Under the pieces are notes generated by a model. That model worked only from the letters and a program-made list of their open reading frames with translations, had not been told where the DNA came from and ran no database searches. The position numbers and the translations under genes are program-made. Below are positions 52,401-64,000 of a stretch of 64,000 bases of DNA, in pieces. Source of the stretch: Diplolepis rosae (lineage: Eukaryota > Arthropoda > Insecta > Hymenoptera > Diplolepididae); the NCBI GenBank assembly GCA_030998225.1, contig JAPYXD010000686.1, forward strand, positions 2,356,001 through 2,420,000, in the 5' to 3' direction. The first letter of the stretch is position 1; the number at the start of each line of letters is the position of its first letter.

Positions 52401-55400
52401 AAAACGTCAACATTCCCTCTACGTATGGGGATAAAAATTCATTTATAGGTAATTGTCACAGAATACTACAATATTCAAGTTTAAAATTTTAGGTATTGGG
52501 CTGTGTTTGATAATTTAAATTTTTTATTCACATTTTCAGGCACTTGGGGATTAAAATGACAAACATCCCCGCAAGGTATCGTAAAAAAAAAATTTTCTGA
52601 CAAATTGGCACTAAATTCTACAATATTCAGGTTTAAAATTTTAGGTATTGAGCTGCGTTTGATATTTCAAATTTTTTATTTACATTTTTAGGCACTTGGG
52701 ATTGAAAACGTCAAAAATTCCCTCTACGTATGGGGATAAAAATTCATTTGCAGGTAATTGTCACAGAATACTACAATATTCAGGTTTAAAATTTTAGGTA
52801 ATGAGCTGCGTTTGATATTTCAAATTTTTTATTCACATTTTCTGGCACTTGGGATTGAAAACGTCAAACATTCCCTCTACGTATGGGGATAAAAATTCAT
52901 TTGTAGGTAATTGTCACAGAATTCTACAATATTGAAGTATTAGATTTTAGGTATTGAGCAGCGTGTGATATTTCAAATTTTTTATTCACATTTTCTGGCA
53001 CTTGGGATTGAAAACGTCAAACATTCCATCTACGTATGGGGATAAAAATTCATTTGTAGGTAGTTGTCACTGAATACTGCAATATTGAAGTATGACATTT
53101 TAGGTATTGAGCTGCGTTTGATATTTCTAATTTTTTATTTACATTTTCAGGCACTTGGGATTGAAAACGTCAATCATTCCCTCTACGTATGGGGATAAAA
53201 ATTTATTTGTAGGTAATTATCACTGAATACTACAATATTCAGGTTTAAAATTTTAGGTATTGAGCTGCGTTTGATATTTTAAATTTTTTATTTACATTTT
53301 CTGGCACTTGGGATTGAAAACGTCAAACATTCCTTCTACGTATGGGGATAAAAATTCATTTGTAGGTAATTGTCACTGAATTCTACAATATTCAGGTTTA
53401 AAATTTTATGTATTGAGCAGCGTGTGATATTTCAAATTTTTTATTTACATTTTCTGGCACTTGGGATTGAAAACGTCAAATATTCCCTCTACTTATGTGG
53501 ATACAAATTCATTTGTAGGTAATTGTCACTGAATACTACAATATTGAAGTATGAAATATTAGATATTGAGCTGCGTTTGATATTTCAAATTTTTTATTCA
53601 CATTTTTAGTCACTTGGTATTGAAAACGTCAACATTCCCTCTACGTATGGGGATAAAAATTAATTTGTAGGTAATGGTCAGAGAATACTACAATATTGAA
53701 GTATCAAATATTAGATATTGAGCTGCGTTTGATATTTCAAATTTTTTATTCACATTTTTAGTCACTTGGTATTGAAAACGTCAACATTCCCTCTACGTAT
53801 GGGGATAAAAATTAATTTGTAGGTAATTGTCACAGAATTCTACAATATTGAAGTATTAGATTTTAGGTATTGAGCAGCGTGTGATATTTCAAATTTTTTA
53901 TTCACATTTTCTGGCACTTGGGATTGAAAACGTCAAACATTCCATCTACGTATGGGGATAAAAATTCATTTGTAGGTAGTTGTCACTGAATACTGCAATA
54001 TTGAAGTATGACATATTAGATATTGAGCTGCGTTTGATATTTCTAATTTTTTATTTACATTTTCTGGCACTTGGGATTGAAAACGTCAATCATTCCCTCT
54101 ACGTATGGGGATAAAAATTTATTTGTAGGTAATTGTCACTGAATACTACAATATTCAGGTTTAAAATTTTAGGTATTGAGCTGCGTTTGATATTTTAAAT
54201 TTTTTATTTACATTTTCTGGCACTTGGGATTGAAAACGTCAAACATTCCTTCTACGTATGGGGATAAAAATTCATTTGTAGGTAATTGTCACTGAATTCT
54301 ACAATATTCAGGTTTAAAATTTTATGTATTGAGCAGCGTGTGATATTTCAAATTTTTTATTTACATTTTCTGGCACTTGGGATTGAAAACGTCAAATATT
54401 CCCTCTACTTATGGGGATAAAAATTCATTTGTAGGTAATTGTCACTGAATACTACAATATTGAAGTATGAAATATTAGATATTAAGCTGTGTTTGATAAT
54501 TTAAATTTTTTATTCACATTTTTAGTCACTTGGGGATTAAAATGACAAACATCCCCGCAAGGTATCGTAATAAAAAAAATTTTCTGACAAATTGGCACTA
54601 AATTCTACAATATTCAGGTTTAAAATTTTAGGTATTGAGCTGCGTTTGATATTTCAAATTTTTTATTTACATTTTTAGGCACTTGGGATTGAAAACGTCA
54701 AAAATTCCCTCTACGCATGGGGATAAAAATTCATTTGCAGGTAATTGTCACAGAATACTACAATATTCAAGTATTAAATTTTACGTATTGGGCTGTGTTT
54801 GATAATTTAAATTTTTTATTCACATTTTGAGGCACTTGGGATTGAAAACGTCAAACATTCCCTCTACGTATGGGGATAAAAATTTATTTGTAGGTAATTG
54901 TCACTGAATTCTACAATATTCAGGTTTAAAATTTTAGGTATTGAGCTGCGTTTGATATTTCAAATCTTTTATTTACATTTTCAGGCACTTGGGATTGAAA
55001 ACGTCAAACATTCCCTCTACGTATGGGGATAAAAATTAATTTGTAGGTAATTGTCACAGAATACTACAATATTGAAGTATTACATTTTAGGTATTGAGCA
55101 GCGTGTGATATTTCAAATTTTTTATTTACATTTTCAAGCACTTGGGATTGAAAACGACAACATTCCCTCTACGTATGGGGATAAAAATTCATTTGTAGGT
55201 AACTGTCACTGAATACTGCAATATTCAGGTTTAAAATTTTAGCTATTGAGCTGCGTTTGATATTTCAAATTTTTTATTCACATTTTTAGGCACTTGGGGA
55301 TTAAAATGCCAAGCATCCTCGCAAGGTATCGTAATAAAAAAAAATTTCTAAAAAATTGGCACTAAATTCAACATTATTCAGGTTTAAAATTTAAGGTATT

Positions 55401-58400
55401 GAGCAGCGTGTGATATTTCAAATTTTTTATTTACATTTTCAGGCACTTGGGATTGAAAACGTCAAACATTTCCTCTACGTATGGGGATAAAAATTCATTT
55501 GTAGGTAATTGTCACTGAATACTGCAATATTGAAGTATGACATTTTACGTATTGGGCTGTGTTTGATAATTTAAATTTTTTATTCACATTTTTAAGCACT
55601 TGGGGATTAAAATGACAAGCATCCTCGCAAGGTATCGTAATAAAAAAAAATTTCTAAAAAATTGGCACTAAATTCAACAATATTCAGGTTTAAAATTTAA
55701 GGTATTGAGCTTGCGTTTGATATTTCAAATCTTTTATTTACATTTTCAGGCACTTGGGATTGAAAACGTCAAACATTCCATCTACGTATGGGGATAAATA
55801 TTCATTTTTAGGTAATTGTCACTCAATACTACAATATTGAAGTTTGAAATATTAGATATTGAGATTCGTTTGATATTTCAAATATTTTATTCACATTTTT
55901 AGTCACTTGGGATTGAAAACGTCAACATTCCCTCTACGTATGGGGATAAAACTTCATTTTTAGGTAATTGTCACAGAATACTACAATATTGAAGTATGAA
56001 ATATTAGATATTGAGCTGCGTTTGATATTTCTAATTTTTTATTTACATTTTCAGGCACTTGGGATTGAAAACGTCAAACATTCCTTCTAAGTATGGGGAT
56101 AAATATTCATTTGTAGGTAATTGTCACTGAATTCTACAATATTCAGGTTTAAAATTTTATGTATTGAGCAGCGTGTGATATTTCAAATTTTTTATTTACA
56201 TTTTCTGGCACTTGGGATTGTTAACGTCAAATATTCCCTCTACGTATGGGGATAAAAATTCATTTGTAGGTAATTGTCACTGAATACTACAATATTGAAG
56301 TATGAAATATTAGATATTGAGCTGCGTTTGATATTTTAAATTTTTTATTCACATTTTTAGTCACTTGGGATTGAAAACGTCAACATTCCCTCTACGTATG
56401 GGGATAAAAATTCATTTCTGGGTAATTGTCACAGAATACTATAATATTCAAGTGTTAAATTTTAGGTATTGGGCTGTGTTTGATAATTTGAATTTTTTAT
56501 TCACATTTTTAGGCACTTGGGGATTAAAATGACAAACATCCCCGCAAGGTATCGTAATAAAAAAAAATTTTCTGACAAATTGGCACTAAATTCTACAATA
56601 TTCAGGTTTAAAATTTTAGGTATTGAGCTGCGTTTGATATTTCAAATTTTTTATTTACATTTTAAGGCACTTGGGATTGAAAACGTCAAAAATTCCCTCT
56701 ACGTATGGGGATAAAAATTCATTTGCAGGTAATTGTCACAGAATACTACAATATTCAGGTTTAAAATTTTAGGTAATGAGCTGCGTTTGATATTTCAAAT
56801 CTTTTATTTACATTTTCAGGCACTTGGGATTGAAAACGTCAAACATTCCCTCTACGTATGGGGATAAAAATAAATTTGTAGGTAATGGTCAGAGAATACT
56901 ACAATATTGAAGTATCAAATATTAGATATTGAGCTGCGTTTGATATTTCAAATTTTTTATTCACATTTTTAGTCACTTGGTATTGAAAACGTCAACATTC
57001 CCTCTACGTATGGGGATAAAAATTAATTTGTAGGTAATTGTCACAGAATACTACAATATTGAAGTATTACATTTTAGGTATTGAGCAGCGTGTGATATTT
57101 CAAATTTTTTATTTACATTTTCAAGCACTTGGGATTGAAAACGACAACATTCCCTCTACGTATGGGGATAAAAATTCATTTGTAGGTAACTGTCACTGAA
57201 TACTGCAATATTCAGGTTTAAAATTTTAGCTATTGAGCTGCGTTTGATATTTCAAATTGTTTATTCACATTTTTAGGCACTTGGGGATTAAAATGACAAG
57301 CATCCTCGCAAGGTATCGTAATAAAAAAAAATTTCTAAAAAATTGGCACTAAATTCAACATTATTCAGGTTTAAAATTTAAGGTATTGAGCAGCGTGTGA
57401 TATTTCAAATTTTTTATTTACATTTTCAGGCACTTGGGATTGAAAACGTCAAACATTCCCTCTACGTATGGGGATAAAAATTCATTTGTAGGTAATTGTC
57501 ACTGAATACTGCAATAATGAAGTATGACATTTTACGTATTGGGCTGTGTTTTATAATTTAAATTTTTTATTCACATTTTTAAGCAATTGGGGATTAAAAT
57601 GACAAGCATCCTCGCAAGGTATCGTAATAAAAAAAAATTTCTAAAAAATTGGCACTAAATTCAACAATATTCAGGTTTAAAATTTTAGGTATTGAGCTAA
57701 GTTTGATATTTCAAATCTTTTATTTACATTTTCAGGCACTTGGGATTGAAAACGTCAAACATTCCCTCTACGTATGGGGATAAAAATTTATTTGTAGGTA
57801 ATTGTCACTGAATACTACAATATTCAGGTTTTAAAATTTTAGGTATTGAGCATCGTGTGATATTTCAAATCTTTTATTTACATTTTTAGGCAATTGGGAT
57901 TGAAAACGTCAAACATTCCCTCTACGTATGGGGATAAATATTCATTTGTAGGTAATTGTCACTGAATACTACAATATTGAAGTATGAAATATTAGATATT
58001 GAGCTGCGTTTGATATTTCAAATTTTTTATTTACATTTTTAGTCACTTGGGATTGAAAACGTCAACATTCCCTCTACGTATGGGGATAAAAATTCATTTT
58101 TAGGTAATTGTCACAGAATACTACAATATTGAAGTATGAAATATTAGATATTGAGCTGCGTTTGATATTTCTAATTTTTTATTTACATTTTCAGGCACTT
58201 GGGATTGAAAACGTCAAACATTCCTTCTACGTATGGGGATAAAAATTCATTTGTAGGTAATTGTCACTGAATTCTACAATATTCAGGTTTAAAATTTTAT
58301 GTATTGAGCAGCGTGTGATATTTCAAATTTTTTATTTACATTTTCTGGCACTTGGGATTGTTAACGTCAAATATTCCCTCTACGTATGGGGATAAAAATT

Positions 58401-61400
58401 CATTTGTAGGTAATTGTCACTGAATACTACAATATTGAAGTATGAAATATTAGATATTGAGCTGCGTTTGATATTTTAAATTTTTTATTCACATTTTTAG
58501 TCACTTGGGATTGAAAACGTCAACATTCCCTCTACGTATGGCGATAAAAATTCATTTTTAGGTAATTGTCACAGAATACTACAATATTCAGGTTTAAAAT
58601 TTTAGGTAATGAGCTGTGTTTGATAATTTAAATTTTTTATTCACATTTTGAGGCAGTTGGGATTGAAAACGTCAAACATTCCCTCTACGTATGGGGATAA
58701 AAATTCATTTGTAGGTAATTGTCACAGAATTCTACAATATTGAAGTATTAGATTTTAGGTATTGAGCAGCGTGTGATATTTCAAATTTTTTATTCACATT
58801 TTCTGGCACTTGGGATTGAAAACGTCAAACATTCCATCTACGTATGGGGATAAAAATTCATTTGTAGGTAGTTGTCACTGAATACTGCAATATTGAAGTA
58901 TGACATTTTAGGTATTGAGCTGCGTTTGATATTTCTAATTTTTTATTTACATTTTCAGGCACTTGGGATTGAAAACGTCAATCATTCCCTCTACGTATGG
59001 GGATAAAAATTTATTTGTAGGTAATTATCACTGAATACTACAATATTCAGGTTTAAAATTTTAGGTATTGAGCTGCGTTTGATATTTTAAATTTTTTATT
59101 TACATTTTCTGGCACTTGGGATTGAAAACGTCAAACATTCCTTCTACGTATGGGGATAAAAATTCATTTGTAGGTAATTGTCACTGAATTCTACAATATT
59201 CAGGTTTAAAATTTTATGTATTGAGCAGCGTGTGATATTTCAAATTTTTTATTCTCATTTTTAGGCACTTGGGATTGAAAACGTCAAACATTCCCTCTAC
59301 GTATGGGGATAAAAATTAATTTGTAGGTAATGGTCACAGAATGCTACAATATTGAAGTATCAAATATTAGATATTGAGCTGCGTTTGATATTTCAAATTT
59401 TTTATTCACATTTTTAGTCACTTGGTATTGAAAACGTCAACATTCCCTCTACGTATGGGGATAAAAATTAATTTGTAGGTAATTGTCACAGAATTCTACA
59501 ATATTGAAGTATTAGATTTTAGGTATTGAGCAGCGTGTGATATTTCAAATTTTTTATTCACATTTTCTGGCACTTGGGATTGAAAACGTCAAACATTCCT
59601 TCTACGTATGGGGATAAAAAATTAATTTGTAGGTAATTGTCACTGAATACTGCAATATTGAAGTATGACATTTTAGGTATTGAGCTGCGTTTGATATTTC
59701 TAATTTTTTATTTACATTTTCAGGCACTTGGGATTGAAAACGTCAATCATTCCCTCTACGTATGGGGATAAAAATTTATTTGTAGGTAATTGTCACTGAA
59801 TACTACAATATTCAGGTTTAAAATTTTAGGTATTGAGCTGCGTTTGATATTTTAAATTTTTTATTTACATTTTCTGGCACTTGGGATTGAAAACGTCAAA
59901 CATTCCTTCTACGTATGGGGATAAAAATTCATTTGTAGGTAATTGTCACTGAATTCTACAATATTCAGGTTTAAAATTTTATGTATTGAGCAGCGTGTGA
60001 TATTTCAAATTTTTTATTTACATTTTCTGGCACTTGGGATTGAAAACGTCAAATATTCCCTCTACTTATGGGGATACAAATTCATTTGTAGGTAATTGTC
60101 ACTGAATACTACAATATTGAAGTATGAAATATTAGATATTGAGCTGCGTTTGATATTTTAAATTTTTTATTCACATTTTTAGGCACTTGGGGATTAAAAT
60201 GACAAACATCCCAGCAAGGTATCGTAAAAAAAAAATTTTCTGACAAATTGGCACTAAATTCTACAATATTCAGGTTTAAAATTTTAGGTATTGAGCTGCG
60301 TTTGATATTTCAAATTTTTTATTTACATTTTCAGGCACTTGGGATTGAAAACGTCAAAAATTCCCTCTACGCATGGGGATAAAAATTCATTTGCAGGTAA
60401 TTGTCACAGAATACTACAATATTCAAGTATTAAATTTTACGTATTGGGCTGTGTTTGATAATTTAAATTTTTTATTCACATTTTGAGGCACTTGGGATTG
60501 AAAACGTCAAACATTCCCTCTACGTATGGGGATAAAAATTTATTTGTAGGTAATTGTCACTGAATACTACAATATTCAGGTTTAAAATTTTAGGTATTGA
60601 GCTGCGTTTGATATTTCAAATCTTTTATTTACATTTTCAGGCACTTGGGATTGAAAACGTCAAACATTCCCTCTACGTATGGGGATAAAAATTAATTTGT
60701 AGGTAATTGTCACAGAATACTACAATATTGAAGTATTACATTTTAGGTATTGAGCAGCGTGTGATATTTCAAATTTTTTATTTACATTTTCAAGCACTTG
60801 GGATTGAAAACGACAACATTCCCTCTACGTATGGGGATAAAAATTCATTTGTAGGTAACTGTCACTGAATACTGCAATATTCAGGTTTAAAATTTTAGCT
60901 ATTGAGCTGCGTTTGATATTTCAAATTGTTTATTCACATTTTTAGGCACTTGGGGATTAAAATGACAACCATCCTCGCAAGGTATCGTAATAAAAAAAAA
61001 TTTCTAAAAAATTGGCACTAAATTCAACATTATTCAGGTTTAAAATTTAAGGTATTGAGCAGCGTGTGATATTTCAAATTTTTTATTTACATTTTCAGGC
61101 ACTTGGGATTGAAAACGTCAAACATTCCCTCTACGTATGGGGATAAAAATTCATTTGTAGGTAATTGTCACTGAATACTGCAATATTGAAGTATGACATT
61201 TTACGTATTGGGCTGTGTTTGATAATTTAAATTTTTTATTCACATTTTTAAGCACTTGGGGATTAAAATGACAAGCATCCTCGCAAGGTATCGTAATAAA
61301 AAAAAATTTCTAAAAAATTGGCACTAAATTCAACAATATTCAGGTTTAAAATTTTAGGTATTGAGCTGCGTTTGATATTTCAAATTTTTTATTCACATTT

Positions 61401-63660
61401 TTAGTCACTTGGGATTGAAAACGTCAACATTCCCTATACGCATGGGGATAAAAATTCATTTTTAGGTAATTGTCACAGAATACTACAATATTGAAGTATG
61501 AAATATTAGATATTGAGCTGCGTTTGATATTTTAAATTTTTTATTCACATTTTTAGTCACTTGGGATTGAAAACGTCAACATTCCTTCTACGTATGGGGA
61601 TAAAAATTCATTTTTAGGTAATTGTCACAGAATACTACAATATTGAAGTATAAAATTTTAGGTAATGAGCTGCGTTTGATATTTCAAATTTTTTATTTAC
61701 ATTTTCAGGCACTTGGGATTGAAAACGTCAAAAATTCCCTCTACGTATGGGGATAAAAATTCATTTGCAGGTAATTGTCACAGAATACTACAATATTCAG
61801 GTTTAAAATTTTAGGTAATGAGCTGCGTTTGATATTTCAAATCTTTTATTTACATTTTCAGGCACTTGGGATTGAAAACGTCAAACATTCCCTCTACGTA
61901 TGGGGATAAAAATTCATTTGTAGGTAATTGTCACAGAATTCTACAATATTGAAGTATTAGATTTTAGGTATTGAGCAGCGTGTGATATTTCAAATTTTTT
62001 ATTCACATTTTCTGGCACTTGGGATTGAAAACGTCAAACATTCCATCTACGTATGGGGATAAAAATTCATTTGTAGGTAGTTGTCACTGAATACTGCAAT
62101 ATTGAAGTATGACATTTTAGGTATTGAGCTGCGTTTGATATTTCTAATTTTTTATTTACATTTTCAGGCACTTGGGATTGAAAACGTCAATCATTCCCTC
62201 TACGTATGGGGATAAAAATTTATTTGTAGGTAATTGTCACTGAATACTACAATATTCAGGTTCAAAATTTTAGGTATTGAGCAGCGTTTGATATTTCTAA
62301 TTTTTTATTTACATTTTCTGGCACTTGGGATTGAAAACGTCAAACATTCCTTCTACGTATGGGGATAAAAATTCATTTGTAGGTAATTGTCACTGAATTC
62401 TACAATATTCAGGTTTAAAATTTTATGTATTGAGCAGCGTGTGATATTTCAAATTTTTTATTTACATTTTCTGGCACTTGGGATTGAAAACGTCAAATAT
62501 TCCCTCTACTTATGTGGATACAAATTCATTTTGTAGGTAATGGTCACAGAATGCTACAATATTGAAGTATCAAATATTAGATATTGAGCTGCGTTTGATA
62601 TTTCAAATTTTTTAATCACATTTTTAGTCACTTGGTATTGAAAACGTCAACATTCCCTCTACGTATGGGGATAAAAATTCATTTGTAGGTACTTGACACG
62701 GAATACTACAATATTGAAGTATCAAATATTAGATATTGAGCTGCGTTTGATATTTCAAATTTTTTATTCACATTTTTAGTCACTTGGTATTGAAAACGTC
62801 AACATTCCCTCTACGTATGGGGATAAAAATTAATTTGTAGGTAATTGTCACAGAATTCTACAATATTGAAGTATTAGATTTTAGGTATTGAGCAGCGTGT
62901 GATATTTCAAATTTTTTATTCACATTTTCTGGCACTTGGGATTGAAAACGTCAAACATTCCATCTACGTATGGGGATAAAAATTCATTTGTAGGTAGTTG
63001 TCACTGAATACTGCAATATTGAAGTATGACATATTAGATATTGAGCTGCGTTTGATATTTCTAATTTTTTATTTACATTTTCTGGCACTTGGGATTGAAA
63101 ACGTCAATCATTCCCTCTACGTATGGGGATAAAAATTTATTTGTAGGTAATTGTCACTGAATACTACAATATTCAGGTTTAAAATTTTAGGTATTGAGCT
63201 GCGTTTGATATTTTAAATTTTTTATTTACATTTTCTGGCACTTGGGATTGAAAACGTCAAACATTCCTTCTACGTATGGGGATAAAAATTCATTTGTAGG
63301 TAATTGTCACTGAATTCTACAATATTCAGGTTTAAAATTTTATGTATTGAGCAGCGTGTGATATTTCAAATTTTTTATTTACATTTTCTGGCACTTGGGA
63401 TTGAAAACGTCAAATATTCCCTCCACTTATGGGGATACAAATTCATTTGTAGGTAATTGTCACTGAATACTACAATATTGAAGTATGAAATATTAGATAT
63501 TGAGCTGTGTTTGATAATTTAAATTTTTTATTCACATTTTTAGTCACTTGGGGATTAAAATGACAAACATCCCCGCAAGGTATCGTAATAAAAAAAATTT
63601 TCTGACAAATTGGCACTAAATTCTACAATATTCAGGTTTAAAATTTTAGGTATTGAGCTG
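49440..63660. repeat. Variant (B-type) monomers within satellite B
   Basis: About fifteen monomers replace the central segment with GGGGATTAAAATGACAA, GCAAGGTATCGTAATAAAAA and AATTGGCACTAAATTC. Two subtypes exist. B1 (CATCCCCGCAAGG, TTTTCTGACAAATT) starts near 49492, 50715, 52546, 54532, 56519, 60189 and 63550. B2 (CATCCTCGCAAGG, TTTCTAAAAAATT) occurs as pairs near 51172/51478, 55296/55602, 57283/57589 and 60952/61258, always about 306 bp (two monomers) apart. Confidence 0.88.
52650..54980. repeat. Segmental duplication in satellite B, copy 1
   Basis: The monomer order here recurs 9017-9018 bp downstream. Landmarks are GTCACAGAATTCTAC at 52914/61931, GTCACTTGGTATTG at 53761/62779, a B1 monomer at 54532/63550 and CTACGCATGG at 54711/63729. 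Part of the block also recurs near 60368 (offset about 5657). Confidence 0.82.
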
Positions 63661-64000
63661 CGTTTGATATTTCAAATTTTTTATTTACATTTTTAGGCAC
63701 TTGGGATTGAAAACGTCAAAAATTCCCTCTACGCATGGGGATAAAAATTCATTTGCAGGTAATTGTCACAGAATACTACAATATTCAAGTATTAAATTTT
63801 ACGTATTGGGCTGTGTTTGATAATTTAAATTTTTTATTCACATTTTGAGGCACTTGGGATTGAAAACGTCAAACATTCCCTCTACGTATGGGGATAAAAA
63901 TTTATTTGTAGGTAATTTTCACTGAATACTACAATATTCAGGTTTAAAATTTTAGGTATTGAGCTGCGTTTGATATTTCAAATCTTTTATTTACATTTTC
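61670..64000. repeat. Segmental duplication in satellite B, copy 2 (cut by window end)
   Basis: Partner of 52650-54980 at an offset of 9017-9018 bp, about 59 monomers. It continues to the end of the window, so its true length is unknown. Confidence 0.82.

Larger units (their letters stand above)
46396..64000. repeat. 153-bp AT-rich satellite array (satellite B)
   Basis: Tandem monomers of about 153 bp (152 bp in the AACGTCAACATTCC variant) run to the window end, roughly 115 copies. Common landmarks are GGCACTTGGGATTGAAAACG, CATTCCCTCTACGTATGGGG, GGTAATTGTCACTGAATACT and GGTATTGAGCTGCGTTTGAT. The consensus is about 31% GC by hand count and shares no evident sequence with satellite A. Most monomers contain TACGTA (SnaBI). 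Sub-variants differ at linked positions (TATTCAGG or TATTGAAG; GAGCTGCG or GAGCAGCG; TTTTCAGGC, TTTTCTGGC or TTTTTAGTC), and their order recurs in long blocks. No genes are seen inside. Confidence 0.97.

Noticed and set aside
56517..56714. 65-codon open frame
   Set aside because: Chance frame running from a B1 monomer into the next A monomer of satellite B.
46396..64000. CENP-B-box-like match in CTTGGGATTGAAAACGTC
   Set aside because: The required TTCG, A and CGGG core positions are not met.

Overview
The window looks like pericentromeric or otherwise satellite-rich DNA from an animal, most likely an arthropod. Several features point to a metazoan nuclear genome: a spliced gene with short GT-AG introns, a Penelope-like retroelement (RT plus GIY-YIG endonuclease), a mariner transposon with D,D34D residues, and two unrelated satellite arrays. 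There is no bacterial gene organisation. The arthropod assignment is inference from this combination and from the compact introns; no species is identified.

Layout. (1) 1-40002 is one uninterrupted array of an 81-bp satellite (about 49% GC, five CpG per monomer, roughly 490 copies). It has nested higher-order structure, including a block of about 8.7 kb repeated 21.9 kb downstream and shorter tandem duplications of 1211 and 1456 bp. (2) 40003-40200 is an unidentified GC-rich piece full of short hairpins. (3) 40201-42369 is a decayed Penelope-like element flanked by inverted arms of about 397 bp, with a possible hammerhead-ribozyme remnant at its right end. (4) 42519-43506 is a mariner copy with an internal deletion and nonsense codons. 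(5) 43968-46125 is an eight-exon gene on the + strand ending in a BEN-like domain. Exons 2-8 are intact and in frame, but exon 1 has a frameshift and a stop. (6) 46396-64000 is a second satellite, AT-rich (about 31% GC), with a 153-bp monomer and two further monomer classes. It is degenerate at its left edge and has segmental duplications inside.

The only plausible host gene is the BEN-domain gene, sitting in an island of about 6.4 kb between the arrays. The transposons are dead copies that landed in the same island. Nearly all long ORFs in the first 40 kb are by-products of an 81-bp period divisible by three and are not annotated as genes. The most notable observations are the very long-range periodicity in the 81-bp array, the paired variant monomers in the 153-bp array, the hammerhead-like terminus of the retroelement, the hairpin-rich GC-rich junction fragment, and the damaged first exon of an otherwise well-kept gene.
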